Of a stretch of 64,000 bases of DNA, positions 24,300-33,366 are shown piece by piece. This DNA is from Planomicrobium soli (GTDB taxonomy: Bacteria > Bacillota > Bacilli > Bacillales_A > Planococcaceae), in contig NZ_PYAT01000006.1 of the NCBI RefSeq assembly GCF_003014655.1, forward strand, positions 186,001 to 250,000, given 5' to 3'. The position numbers were made by a program, and so were the translations under genes. The first letter of the stretch is position 1, and each line of letters begins with the position of its first letter. Under the pieces are notes generated by a model, which saw only the letters and a program-made list of their open reading frames with translations, was not told where the DNA came from and did not search any database.

Positions 24300-25334
24300 A
24301 TGAAAAAACAGTTTAAAATGTTCGCTCTTGTTACAGCTTTTGCATCAATGACGGTTCTTGGAGCATGTGGGAATTCTTCGGATTCCGGCAGCGGCAGCGC
24401 AACTTCTGAAGGCAATGTCGAGACTCAAGTTTTGAAAGTGGCTTTTAACCAGCCAGAAAACCATCCGCAATACAAAGCGATGGAAGATTTCGGAGAGAAG
24501 TTAAAAGAAAAAACAAATGGTGCATATGAAATTGAACTTTATCCAAACGAACTTCTTGGTGCTCAACGCGAAACTATTGAACTTGTCCAATCTGGAACAA
24601 TCGGAATGTCGATAGTTGCCGGCAGTTTGCTGGAAAGCTTCAATGAAGATTTTTCCGTTTTCAATCTTCCATATGTATTCGACTCAAAAGAACATCAAAT
24701 GTCGGTATTGAATGATCCTGAAATTGTAGGAGATCTTTATACTTCAATCGAAGATCAGGGCTTAACAGTACTAGGCGCATTTCATGGTGGAGTCAGAAAT
24801 GTCTATAACAAAACAAAGCCCATTGAAACACCTGAAGATTTAGCTGGACAGAAAATCCGCATTATCGAAAGTGATACAAATCTTAAAATGATGAATGCTA
24901 TGGGCGGAGTCGGTACGCCACTTGGCCAAGGTGAAGTATATACAGCCATTCAATCAGGCGTATTGGATGGAGGAGAAAATAACGAATTAATTTATGCGAA
25001 TTTAAAACATGTTGAAATTGCTCCATATTATTCGTATACAAAACATTTAATGCTTCCTGACTATGTTGTAATCGGCACAAAAATAGTAGATGGAATGTCT
25101 GAAGAACACAAAGCAATTTTCGAAGAAGAACTTTCTGCTGCTGTCGATCTTGAAGTAGAACTTTGGGAAGAAGATACACAAGCTGCCATCAAAGTTGCAG
25201 AAGATGCTGGCGCGAAATTCAATGAAGTGGACACAACAGTCTTCCAAGAAGCAGTTCAACCTGTAGTTGAAGAAAAACTTATAACTGATACAGCAAAAGA
25301 GTTGTATGAAAAAGTACGCGCAGCAGTTAAATAA
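24300..25334 (+). CDS. dctP: TRAP transporter solute-binding lipoprotein DctP
   Basis: A 344-residue DctP-family protein with a lipoprotein signal: hydrophobic stretch to residue 20 and lipobox VLGAC, so it is anchored outside the membrane. The mature protein has the DctP fold, with GAFHGGVRNVYN and KIRIIESDTNLKMMNAMGG; the Arg in the latter region usually binds the carboxylate of the ligand. The cluster suggests a uronate or unsaturated uronate as ligand. ATG 24300 is preferred to 24279 and 24291 because of its distance from AAGGGG and because it gives a normal signal peptide. Confidence 0.9.
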   Translation: MKKQFKMFALVTAFASMTVLGACGNSSDSGSGSATSEGNVETQVLKVAFNQPENHPQYKAMEDFGEKLKEKTNGAYEIELYPNELLGAQRETIELVQSGTIGMSIVAGSLLESFNEDFSVFNLPYVFDSKEHQMSVLNDPEIVGDLYTSIEDQGLTVLGAFHGGVRNVYNKTKPIETPEDLAGQKIRIIESDTNLKMMNAMGGVGTPLGQGEVYTAIQSGVLDGGENNELIYANLKHVEIAPYYSYTKHLMLPDYVVIGTKIVDGMSEEHKAIFEEELSAAVDLEVELWEEDTQAAIKVAEDAGAKFNEVDTTVFQEAVQPVVEEKLITDTAKELYEKVRAAVK

Positions 25335-25358
25335 GTAAGTGAGCAACGGAGTGATTAT

Positions 25359-25850
25359 ATGGAGTTCTTAAAAAGAGGTTTAGATAAAGTTCTAGGGATT
25401 TTCTGCATCATCTTGTTCGCCTTTCTGGTTTTACTTGTAACATGGCAAGTGATCACTCGGTTCGTTTTTAATGAGCCGAGTGTTTTCTCAGAAGAGCTTG
25501 CTAAGTATTGTTTTGTTTGGCTGGTATTGTTTGGATCGGCCTATGTTTTTGGCGAAAATGGGCATATGTCCATCGAATTTATCCGCGAAAAATTTCCTGA
25601 CAAGCTAAAAATGGCGGTTGAAGTATTCATTGAACTTGTAATCATTGCTTTTGCGGCTTTGATTCTCATTAAGGGAGGATACGCTGTAACTGAACTTGCT
25701 TGGACCCAGCTTTCAGCTTCCTTGCAAATACCGGTTGGCTATCTATATGCAGCTATGCCGACAAGTGGAGTCTGCATTATCTTCTACTGCATATATAACA
25801 TTTCATTGATATTTCAAAAGAAAAAACCTTTAGAAGAGATTCAACTCTAA
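25359..25850 (+). CDS. dctQ: TRAP transporter small membrane subunit DctQ
   Basis: A 163-residue protein with four helices, of the DctQ family. The conserved stretch FSEELAKYCFVWLVLFGSAYVFGENGHMSIEF is seen between helices 1 and 3. It joins the binding protein and the DctM permease. It is 24 bases downstream of dctP and 19 upstream of dctM. Confidence 0.9.
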   Translation: MEFLKRGLDKVLGIFCIILFAFLVLLVTWQVITRFVFNEPSVFSEELAKYCFVWLVLFGSAYVFGENGHMSIEFIREKFPDKLKMAVEVFIELVIIAFAALILIKGGYAVTELAWTQLSASLQIPVGYLYAAMPTSGVCIIFYCIYNISLIFQKKKPLEEIQL

Positions 25851-25869
25851 GGTTAGAGGAGTGTATCAA

Positions 25870-27183
25870 ATGGACGTTGCTGTTCAAGCCGCACTGATTC
25901 TTTTTATCGGTGTAGCTTTTCTTTTAATTATCGGTGCTCCAATTAGTATCAGTGTAGGAGTAGCGTCAGCTTTGGCGATGTTTACACTTTTAGAAATGGA
26001 CAACGGGGCATTGACATCTGCGCAAAGAATGTTCACCGGAATGAACTCTTTCACTTTGCTGGCGATTCCGTTTTTCATATTGGCCGGAGTCATTATGAAT
26101 AATGGCGGCATAGCCATAAGGCTTGTGAATTGTGCAAAAGTATTGAGTGGGAGATTGCCAGGATCATTAGCTCATACGAACGTAGTGGCAAATATGCTCT
26201 TTGGTTCAATTAGCGGTTCGGGTGTTGCAGCCGCAGCAGCGGTAGGCGGAACCATGACTCCTCTGCAAGAAAAGGATGGATATGATAAGCACTTTAGTGC
26301 AGCCGTCAATATTGCTTCAGCTCCTGCAGGAATGCTTATTCCGCCGAGCAATACATTGATTGTTTATTCGTTGATCAGTGGAGGGACCTCGATCTCAGCT
26401 TTATTTATGGCAGGATATATCCCAGGCATTTTATGGGGGCTGTCTTGCATGATAGTGGCTTTCTTGTACGCACGGAAAATGGGCTATAAAAGCGAAGCAC
26501 GCGTCACTTTTAAACAGGCGTTGCTTGTGTTTTTGGATGCAATCCCGAGTCTGTTATTGATAGTAATTGTAATAGGCGGCATCATAGGCGGGGTTTTCAC
26601 TGCAACTGAAGGATCGGCGATAGCTGTTGTGTACTCCCTGTTACTTTCTTTTGTTTACCGAACGATAAAAGTAAAAGACTTGCCGAGAATTTTATTGGAA
26701 TCAACAAAAACTACATCAATTGTAATCTTTTTAATAGGCGTATCTTCGGTTATGTCATGGGTTATGTCGTTTACCAATATTCCTGGAATCATCGCTGATT
26801 TGTTATTAGGATTCACAGATAACATGATTGTCATACTGTTGATCATGAACATCGTGCTGTTGATTGTGGGAACATTTATGGATCCGACACCAGCTGTTTT
26901 GATTTTTACACCTATCTTTTTGCCGATTGCATTAAGTTTCGGAATTGACCCTGTTCATTTCGGAATTATCGTTGTCTTCAATCTTAGTATCGGGACTATT
27001 ACTCCACCAGTAGGGCCAGTGTTATTCGTCGGTACAAAAATCGCGAATTTGCGAATTGAAAATGTAATTCGGCCATTGATGCCCTTCTTTATCGCGACGA
27101 TTGTAGTGCTAATGTTCATCACTTATATACCTGAATTATCTATGAAATTACCAGAGCTTTTTGATTTAGTTACACCTAAATGA
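25870..27183 (+). CDS. dctM: TRAP transporter large permease DctM
   Basis: A 437-residue integral membrane protein with about 12 helices. The DctM motifs GSISGSGVAAAAAVGGTM and LIPPSNTLIVYSLISG, and the second-half TITPPVGPVLFV, are present. It drives sodium-coupled uptake of the substrate delivered by DctP. ATG at 25870 is chosen over GTG 25861 because AGAGGAG is 8 bases before the ATG. Confidence 0.92.
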   Translation: MDVAVQAALILFIGVAFLLIIGAPISISVGVASALAMFTLLEMDNGALTSAQRMFTGMNSFTLLAIPFFILAGVIMNNGGIAIRLVNCAKVLSGRLPGSLAHTNVVANMLFGSISGSGVAAAAAVGGTMTPLQEKDGYDKHFSAAVNIASAPAGMLIPPSNTLIVYSLISGGTSISALFMAGYIPGILWGLSCMIVAFLYARKMGYKSEARVTFKQALLVFLDAIPSLLLIVIVIGGIIGGVFTATEGSAIAVVYSLLLSFVYRTIKVKDLPRILLESTKTTSIVIFLIGVSSVMSWVMSFTNIPGIIADLLLGFTDNMIVILLIMNIVLLIVGTFMDPTPAVLIFTPIFLPIALSFGIDPVHFGIIVVFNLSIGTITPPVGPVLFVGTKIANLRIENVIRPLMPFFIATIVVLMFITYIPELSMKLPELFDLVTPK

Positions 27184-27246
27184 CGTTAAACAGATTAAAG
27201 AAGCGTATTGACCAAATACTTATTTCTCTACTAGGAAGTGAAATTG

Positions 27247-28254
27247 ATGAAGACAATCGTATATGAAGGTCCCCAGACTGTTTCATTTAAAGAAATGGAA
27301 ATACCGGAATTAACAGAAGGCTGGGCTTTGATCAAATCTTCTCATGCTGGAATATGCGGAAGTGACTTGAACATTTTTTCAGGTGCACATCCGCGTGCGC
27401 AAGCCCCTTTAGTATTGGGGCATGAATTTTCAGGGACAATGGCAAAAGGGCATCCAACTATTGAAGAAGGCACTCCAGTAACGGTAAATCCTTTGTTGAG
27501 CTGCGGCAAATGCTCTTCATGCAGAAATGGGCAAAGCCATGTATGTGAAAATTTGCGGCTTATCGGTATTGATTGCGATGGCGGGATGGCGGAGTTTGTC
27601 AAAGTTCCGATTGAAAACGTAGTTAAGTTGCCCGAAGGTTTGTCGTTGGCATTAGGTGCTTTGGTTGAACCGGTGGCAGTAGCCGTTCATGCAGTAAGAC
27701 AAGGGAATTATATTCCGGGTGATAATGCAGTAGTCTTTGGCGCCGGAACCATTGGTTTTTGCGTAGGACTGGTTCTGAAAAGTTATGGGGCAAAAAACGT
27801 AACGATTGTAGAAACGAACGAACTCCGTTTGGAAAAAGCAAAAGAATTAGGCTTTTCAACGGTCAATCCGTTACAGCAAGATGTAAAAAAGGAAATTCTG
27901 GAGAAAACCGGTGGTGTAGGAGCGGATTTTGTATTTGACTGTGCAGGCCATCCATCCGTATTGCCACATGTAACTGGCGTTGCGAAAGTCAGAGGAACAA
28001 TTGTGATGGTAGCCGCCTATAAAAAACCGGCGGAAGTCGATTTGCTGCAAGGAATGTTCAAAGAACTATCGATGAATTTTATCCGGGTTTACACGCAGAA
28101 AGATTTTGTTCTGGCAGCTGAATTACTGCAAGAAAATAGTATGTTTGAAAAAATAATTACTCATGTGTTGCCGGCTGAAGAAGCAAAACAAGGTTTCGAT
28201 CTTCTGACTCAGAAAACGGATGCGGTCAAGGTGATGTACGAGTTCAATGGGTAA
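27247..28254 (+). CDS. Zinc-dependent medium-chain dehydrogenase (sorbitol/threonine type)
   Basis: A 335-residue MDR alcohol dehydrogenase. The catalytic zinc site includes CGSDLNIF and GHEFSG; the structural zinc site is SCGKCSSCRNGQSHVC, four cysteines. The Rossmann motif is VFGAGTIGFCVG. It probably oxidises or reduces a polyol or sugar acid (L-threonine, galactitol, L-idonate and similar in the family). Position between the TRAP transporter and kduD suggests a role on an aldonate that feeds into the KDG path. ATG 27247 has AGGAAG 9 bases before it. Confidence 0.85.
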   Translation: MKTIVYEGPQTVSFKEMEIPELTEGWALIKSSHAGICGSDLNIFSGAHPRAQAPLVLGHEFSGTMAKGHPTIEEGTPVTVNPLLSCGKCSSCRNGQSHVCENLRLIGIDCDGGMAEFVKVPIENVVKLPEGLSLALGALVEPVAVAVHAVRQGNYIPGDNAVVFGAGTIGFCVGLVLKSYGAKNVTIVETNELRLEKAKELGFSTVNPLQQDVKKEILEKTGGVGADFVFDCAGHPSVLPHVTGVAKVRGTIVMVAAYKKPAEVDLLQGMFKELSMNFIRVYTQKDFVLAAELLQENSMFEKIITHVLPAEEAKQGFDLLTQKTDAVKVMYEFNG

Positions 28255-28269
28255 GGAAGTGGTTCCTAG

Positions 28270-29025
28270 ATGAAAGATTTATTTGATCTAACAGGTAAAG
28301 TGGCAGTTGTAACAGGTGGAAACCGGGGCTTAGGAAAAGAAATAGCCCTTGGCCTTGCTAATGCTGGAGCAAATATAGTCGTCGTTGCAAGAAAGATAGA
28401 AGAAGATGTCATATCGGATTTGGAAAAGCACGGTGTAAAAGCTATAGGAATCAATTTTGATTTATTGAACTTCGATCAGTACAGCAAACTGTGCGATCAA
28501 ATTGTTTCTAAGATGGGAAAAATCGATATTTTGGTCAATAATGCTGGCGTGCAAAAAAGGCACAACGCTGTAGATTTTCCTAAAGAAGATTGGGATTTTG
28601 TTATGGATGTAAATGCCAACGCTTCTTTTTTTCTTTGCCAGACTTTTGGCAAGCACATGCTAGAACAAGGCTATGGAAAAATTATCAATCTAGCTTCTCT
28701 CCTTTCCTTCCAGGGTGGTTTACGAGTGCCGGCATACGCAGCAAGTAAAGGTGCGGTCATGCAATTCACCAAAGCACTTTCTAATGAATGGGCTAATAGA
28801 GGAGTTAATGTCAATGCAATAGCTCCTGGTTATATGGATACAGAAATGAATACGGCTTTACTTGCAGATGAGAATAGAAACCGGCAAATTCTTGATCGCA
28901 TTCCTGCGGCAAGATGGGGGCAGGCAAGCGATATGCAAGGAGCAGCGATATTTCTGGCATCCCGTGCATCAGATTATGTACACGGCATTACGATTCCTGT
29001 AGACGGCGGATGGTTAGGAAGATAA
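28270..29025 (+). CDS. kduD: KduD-like short-chain dehydrogenase, copy 1
   Basis: A 251-residue SDR: TGGNRGLG cofactor loop, NNAG motif, catalytic Ser in LASLLSFQGG and Y-x-x-x-K in YAASK. The end DYVHGITIPVDGGWLGR is typical of KduD, which reduces 2,5-diketo-3-deoxygluconate to 2-keto-3-deoxygluconate. It starts 15 bases after the MDR gene. A second paralog follows, and I cannot say which of the two is the true KduD. Confidence 0.85.
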   Translation: MKDLFDLTGKVAVVTGGNRGLGKEIALGLANAGANIVVVARKIEEDVISDLEKHGVKAIGINFDLLNFDQYSKLCDQIVSKMGKIDILVNNAGVQKRHNAVDFPKEDWDFVMDVNANASFFLCQTFGKHMLEQGYGKIINLASLLSFQGGLRVPAYAASKGAVMQFTKALSNEWANRGVNVNAIAPGYMDTEMNTALLADENRNRQILDRIPAARWGQASDMQGAAIFLASRASDYVHGITIPVDGGWLGR

Positions 29026-29103
29026 ACCAGTAATAATTCAAGAGACTTGTTAGGACCCTGAAAGTGTTAAGGCTAAGCGCATTATAAATAAGGAGGCAAT
29101 ACC

Positions 29104-29868
29104 ATGTCATTTTCGTTTGATTTTTTTTCATTAAAAGGTAAAACCGCCCTGGTCACTGGAGCACGAACAGGAATTGGACAGGCGATATCAGTTGGATTGG
29201 CTGCTGCGGGCGCACACGTTTTATTGTTAGGCCATAGAGATAATTTAGATGAAACAAAAGAAAAGATAGAGAAAATCGGAGGAACGTATGACACGGTTTT
29301 AATAGACTTAAGCGATGTTTCTTCTATTCGCGAAAAATTAGCACCTATTTTGAATAAATACGAAATTGATATTCTTGTAAATAATGCTGGTGTTATTCAC
29401 AGAGAACCCGCTGCAGAATTCAAAGAAGACGAGTGGATGCGCGTAATGGATGTTAATATCAATTCCGTATTTGTTCTGGCCCAAGAAATTGGTAAAACTA
29501 TGGTGGCAAGAGGATCCGGAAAAATTATCAATATTGCTTCACTGCTTTCTTTCCAAGGCGGATTGTTCGTACCGGCTTATACTGCCAGCAAACACGCTGT
29601 GGCCGGTTTAACTAAAGCATTGGCAAATGAATGGGCGAGCAAAGGCGTTCAAGTAAATGCAATTGCACCTGGTTATATTGAAACAAACAATACAGAAGCA
29701 ATTCGAAAAGATGAAAAAAGAAACCAATCCATTTTGGACCGGATTCCAGCAGCACGCTGGGGAGAAGCGGACGACTTAGCGGGAACGGCGGTTTTCTTGG
29801 CTTCGAGAGCCTCAGATTATGTAAATGGACATGTCTTGGTAGTTGACGGCGGATGGATGGGAAGATAA
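29104..29868 (+). CDS. KduD-like short-chain dehydrogenase, copy 2
   Basis: A 254-residue SDR close to copy 1 through the second half (SLLSFQGG, IPAARWG, DGGWMGR). The cofactor loop is TGARTGIG and the catalytic residues are in IASLLSFQGG and YTASK. The two genes are separated by 78 bases with no terminator. They may have split roles, for instance one acting on 2,5-diketo-3-deoxygluconate and one on the DEH product of alginate or glycosaminoglycan breakdown. That division is inference. Confidence 0.82.
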   Translation: MSFSFDFFSLKGKTALVTGARTGIGQAISVGLAAAGAHVLLLGHRDNLDETKEKIEKIGGTYDTVLIDLSDVSSIREKLAPILNKYEIDILVNNAGVIHREPAAEFKEDEWMRVMDVNINSVFVLAQEIGKTMVARGSGKIINIASLLSFQGGLFVPAYTASKHAVAGLTKALANEWASKGVQVNAIAPGYIETNNTEAIRKDEKRNQSILDRIPAARWGEADDLAGTAVFLASRASDYVNGHVLVVDGGWMGR

Positions 29869-29897
29869 ATAACGGATATCACAAAAGGAGTGCCTCT

Positions 29898-30845
29898 ATG
29901 GATATAATCACTATCGGGGATGGAATGATTACGTTCGATCCAAAATCAAAAGGACCCCTTCGTTTTGTTAACCAATTCGAACGGAAAATTGGCGGGGCAG
30001 AACTAAACGTCATAATAGGATGCGCAAGGCTCGGCATCAAAACGGGCTGGATCAGCAGACTTGGAAAAGATGAGTTTGGTCGCCATATCCTCAATACGGT
30101 TAGAGGAGAAGGCATCGATGTTTCTGAAGTCGAACTGATGGAAGGGTATGCAACTTCTTTAAACTTCAAAGAAGTACAAGAATCGGGATCTGGAAAGACG
30201 TTTTATTACCGGAAGCATTCCCCAACCGAAACACTTACTCCAGACTTATTGCCTGAGGATTATATAAAAAAAGCTAAAGTGCTTCATGTTACTGGTGTTT
30301 TCCCCGCGATTGACGATGTAAACAGTGCTGTAATTCTTAAAGCTCTTCAAGTAGCAAAAGCGAATAATGTAAAAATCTCTTTTGATCCCAATATCCGATT
30401 GAAACTATGGTCGAAAGAAAAAGCGCGGGCTACCATATTAACTTACCTTCCATATGTCGATTACTTACTAGCTGGAAGAGACGAATTGGAATTATTGTTT
30501 GAAACAAATCATGATGCAAAGCTGATCGAAAAATTGCAGGAGTTCTCTATTGAGCAAGTGGTGATCAAAGATGGAGAAAATGGTTGTTATTTCTTGGAGA
30601 AGGATAATTGGACTCATTTTCCAGGGGTTAAAGTTTCAAAAGTGGTCGATACGGTTGGAGCCGGTGATGGCTTTAATGCGGGGTTCTTATATGGAACCAT
30701 TAAAAAATGGGACCTCAATAAGACGATGCGATTTGCTAATACTATAGGCGCTTTAGTGGTTCAAGTGCCCGGAGACAATGAAGGGCTTCCGTACCTCGAA
30801 GAAGTCGAAGAGTATATGGGAGAACGTGAAATGATCGAAAGATAA
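29898..30845 (+). CDS. kdgK: 2-dehydro-3-deoxygluconate kinase
   Basis: A 315-residue PfkB-family sugar kinase. The N-terminal GGAELNVIIGCARLG and the C-terminal DTVGAGDGFNAGF motif, with the catalytic Asp in GAGD, are present. In context the substrate is 2-keto-3-deoxygluconate, phosphorylated with ATP to KDPG. ATG 29898 has AAAGGAGTG before it; the previous gene ends at 29868. Confidence 0.9.
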   Translation: MDIITIGDGMITFDPKSKGPLRFVNQFERKIGGAELNVIIGCARLGIKTGWISRLGKDEFGRHILNTVRGEGIDVSEVELMEGYATSLNFKEVQESGSGKTFYYRKHSPTETLTPDLLPEDYIKKAKVLHVTGVFPAIDDVNSAVILKALQVAKANNVKISFDPNIRLKLWSKEKARATILTYLPYVDYLLAGRDELELLFETNHDAKLIEKLQEFSIEQVVIKDGENGCYFLEKDNWTHFPGVKVSKVVDTVGAGDGFNAGFLYGTIKKWDLNKTMRFANTIGALVVQVPGDNEGLPYLEEVEEYMGEREMIER

Positions 30846-30888
30846 GAAACGTTAGCATTACACGAATCGATAAAGGAGATATGCAGAT

Positions 30889-31509
30889 ATGAATATCGAT
30901 CAATTGAAATCACTGCCCATTATTCCGGTTTTAAGAAAAATACCGTATGAAAAAAGTGAAGAAATTGTGCAAGCACTTTTCGATGGAGGAATCCGTGCTG
31001 TTGAAATCACAATGGAATCAGTTGGAGCAGAATCAATGATCCGGGAGACTTTTGAAAAGTATGGGGAGAAAATGCTTGTAGGAGCGGGAACAGTATTATC
31101 AATTGATGACTGCAAGAGAGCAATTGAAGCAGGTGCACAATTTATTGTTTCTCCTGCATTTGACGAAGAAGTGGTGGCTTACGCCGTCAATTCGGGAGTA
31201 CCTGTTATTCCAGGGGTTTTCACACCGAGTGAAATGCTCCGTGCAGATAAAGCAGGAGCTTTAATGGTCAAACTATTCCCTGCTTCTGTTCTTGGGCCAA
31301 GTTTTATAAAAGATGTAAAAGGTCCCCTCGGCCATATCGATATCATCACTACAGGCGGAATCACGAAAGAGACAGCAAAAGGCTATCTCGATGCTGGAGC
31401 AGTAGCGATAGGAGCGGGCGGCGCGTTGCTGAAAAAAGAATTAATAGAAGCAAATGACTGGGATGGCATAAAAAAAGAAGCGGAATTATGGCTGAAAAAC
31501 CTAAAATAA
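30889..31509 (+). CDS. kdgA: KDPG/KHG aldolase
   Basis: A 206-residue class I aldolase of the KDPG family. The Schiff-base lysine is in MVKLFPAS, and the Glu in VEITMES and the GAGTVLS loop are conserved. It splits 2-keto-3-deoxy-6-phosphogluconate into pyruvate and glyceraldehyde 3-phosphate and closes the pathway. AAAGGAGATATGC precedes the ATG. Last gene of the operon, followed by a terminator. Confidence 0.93.
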   Translation: MNIDQLKSLPIIPVLRKIPYEKSEEIVQALFDGGIRAVEITMESVGAESMIRETFEKYGEKMLVGAGTVLSIDDCKRAIEAGAQFIVSPAFDEEVVAYAVNSGVPVIPGVFTPSEMLRADKAGALMVKLFPASVLGPSFIKDVKGPLGHIDIITTGGITKETAKGYLDAGAVAIGAGGALLKKELIEANDWDGIKKEAELWLKNLK

Positions 31510-31514
31510 ACTTG

Positions 31515-31546
31515 AACGGTGGTCTTTATAAGCCACCGTTTTTTCT
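31515..31546 (+). terminator. Terminator of the uronate operon
   Basis: AACGGTGG pairs with CCACCGTT, followed by a T run. Confidence 0.85.
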
Positions 31547-31664
31547 TGTTTATAACTAACCATGTTGGCACGCAAACTGGTTAGCTATATATTTTTCCAT
31601 GTTTCTGCTCTTCTTCCATGGGTAAAGGAAGGTTGAACAAGTTACTGTACGAGGAGGGGAACTA

Positions 31665-31973
31665 ATGGTTACGAAAAAATGGATAAAAGCTGGGACTGCC
31701 ACATTTTTATCGATTGGCATGTTGGCTGCTTGCGGCCAAAGCGAGAATAACGATTCGGAAAATGAAAGTAATACAGAGATGAATGAAAATGAGTCTAATG
31801 AGAACGAACAGGACGAAAATGAGTCTAATGAGAACGAACAGGACGAAAATGAGTCTAATGAGAACGAACAGGACGAAAATGAGCCTGATGAGAACGAACA
31901 GGATGAAAATGAACCGGATGAGAACGAACAAGATGAAAATGAACCGGATGAGAACGAATCAGACGAAAATTAA
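31665..31973 (+). CDS. Acidic repeat lipoprotein
   Basis: A 102-residue protein with a lipoprotein signal (hydrophobic ATFLSIGML, lipobox LAAC). Almost the whole mature part is Asn/Glu/Asp-rich and made of ten-residue units of the form NESNENEQDE, later NEPDENEQDE. It is expected to be disordered, strongly negative and anchored at the outer face of the membrane; cation binding or surface spacing are possible. No domain is seen. CGAGGAGGGG precedes the ATG. Confidence 0.75.
   Translation: MVTKKWIKAGTATFLSIGMLAACGQSENNDSENESNTEMNENESNENEQDENESNENEQDENESNENEQDENEPDENEQDENEPDENEQDENEPDENESDEN
31785..31964 (+). repeat. Six 30-bp tandem repeats within the lipoprotein gene
   Basis: Units of 30 bp start at 31785, 31815, 31845, 31875, 31905 and 31935. 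The first three are almost identical; later ones change TCT-AAT to CCT/CCG-GAT, and the last is the most diverged. The frame is kept (ten codons per unit), so unit number can vary between strains without frameshift. Confidence 0.9.
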
Positions 31974-32323
31974 ACAGGTTCGGAGAACTAACGGTTTGAT
32001 AATAAGAAAGGCAGGCCGCTGTTATCAGCGGCTTTGTCTTTTTTTGCTGTTTGCTGCCGATACATTGTGTACCGCTTATTTTAATCGTGCATCCAGCAAA
32101 CAGCGATAAATAGGCTTAATCATCAGCCAATAGAGCTATCCGAAAGTTTTAAAGTAAAAAATTAGGGGAATAGAAAACTAACTTTATATAATTTGGCTGG
32201 ATGTAACAGACAATAGTGCTGTATACAACGCCGAAAAGAATTTTCTAATTCTTTTCGGCGTTTTTTAATTGGAAAGAAAAAGAATGAAAGATTTCGGTTA
32301 ATACTCCGGGAGGAATGGTTAAA
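31974..32323 (+). other. Intergenic region with two terminators
   Basis: The first hairpin (GCCGCTG/CAGCGGC, 32014-32046, then T-rich) ends the lipoprotein gene. The second (AACGCCGAAAAGAA/TTCTTTTCGGCGTT, 32227-32262, then TTTTTT) has no gene in front of it. TATAAT lies at 32187-32192, so a short RNA of about 70 bases could be made, though no good -35 is visible. Confidence 0.5.
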
Positions 32324-32740
32324 ATGGATCGATTGGAACGAATGGCTGAAAAAGTGGGAATACTGATGAAAGCGGAATGCGAACTGCTGGGACAAGAATG
32401 CCTAGTTCACAAGCAACGGTCTTTGGTGATTCCTGAAAGCGGCACATATATATCTTGTACACTGGATCTCAACATCTCATTTACAAAATTCAAAGAAGAT
32501 GGATCTGCTCTGAACGAAGCCTCTATATACCTGCTGCCAGAAGAGCTGCAGAAATTTGAATTCAACCTGATACACTACCCGCTTCCATTGCCAATCCATT
32601 ACAAGCAGCATGTATCTGCAGGACCGAGCATCCTCTGCTTTCGCATGACATCCAAAGAACCGCCGGAACACTTTGCGCAACGGCTGTCAGCCGCTTTAGA
32701 AGGACTTGAGCAAGTGGATGGAGAGCTTTATGTAAATTGA
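32324..32740 (+). CDS. Hypothetical protein, 138 aa
   Basis: I do not recognise it. It is soluble, without signal or membrane segment. Its start has an amphipathic helix (RLERMAEKVGILMKAEC), then mixed strands with two prolines in a row of YPLPLPIHYK, and a C-terminal helix. GGGAGGAATGG lies before the ATG at 32324; an ATG at 32315 would be too near to that site. Single gene. Confidence 0.65.
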   Translation: MDRLERMAEKVGILMKAECELLGQECLVHKQRSLVIPESGTYISCTLDLNISFTKFKEDGSALNEASIYLLPEELQKFEFNLIHYPLPLPIHYKQHVSAGPSILCFRMTSKEPPEHFAQRLSAALEGLEQVDGELYVN

Positions 32741-32859
32741 ATAACTAGAAAAAGGATCGAGGATGAACTTATAGGTCACTATTTATATACGTGAAAATTC
32801 AGAATACTATTGTTGCAATAGAAAACGAAGGAAATTTTTACTATGAGGAGGAATAGTGA

Positions 32860-33302
32860 ATGGATTTAGCAGGTAAAGTTGCGGTTGTGACTGGTGGTGC
32901 TTCCGGAATTGGGTTGGCAGCTGCCCGGGCATTTATGGAAAAAGGTGCAAAAGTAGTAATTGCTGACGTGAATATGACCTCTATATTGGGAAGTGTAGGC
33001 GAGCCGAATGCTTTTGCTTACAATGCTTCAAAAGGTGCGGTAAATCTCATGACCAAATCTTTGGCTCTTCAATATGCAGATAGAAATATTCGTGTCAATG
33101 CTGTCGAACCTGGATATATTGAATCGGAATGGTCAATAGAGATGCGCTGGGTCCGGAGTTTTATGATGGGTTAGTTGCGAAACACCCAATCGGCCGTTTG
33201 GGCCGTCCACAAGAAGTAGCGCATGCTATCGTGTTTCTTTGTGAAAATGATTTTGTAACAGCGACAACATTAATGATTGATGACGGATATACGGCTCAAT
33301 AA
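32860..33302 (+). pseudogene. Broken short-chain dehydrogenase gene
   Basis: The N-terminal part (LAGKVAVVTGGASGIG) is a good SDR cofactor loop with an AGGAGG site before it. After VVIADVN about 80 residues are missing, including NNAG, and the sequence jumps to the MTSILGS and YNASKG part with the catalytic Tyr/Lys. A one-base shift near 33129 then breaks the frame. The rest (LGPEFYDGLVAKHPIGRLGRPQEVA to DDGYTAQ) is intact in another frame up to 33302. An internal deletion and a frameshift together mean a dead gene. Confidence 0.85.
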
Positions 33303-33324
33303 TCCATTATTCACTGCTAGTATG

Positions 33325-33357
33325 CAAAAAGGACTTTTCCTCTTGAAAAGTCTTTTT
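33325..33357. terminator. Bidirectional terminator
   Basis: AAAAAGGACTTTTC pairs with GAAAAGTCTTTTT between the SDR remnant and the convergent NUDIX gene. Confidence 0.8.
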
Positions 33358-33366
33358 CGCTTTTAT

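Noticed and set aside
32860..33174. Short intact SDR of 104 residues
   Set aside because: About 80 residues of the core including NNAG are missing, and the C-terminal part continues in another frame, so it is a pseudogene.
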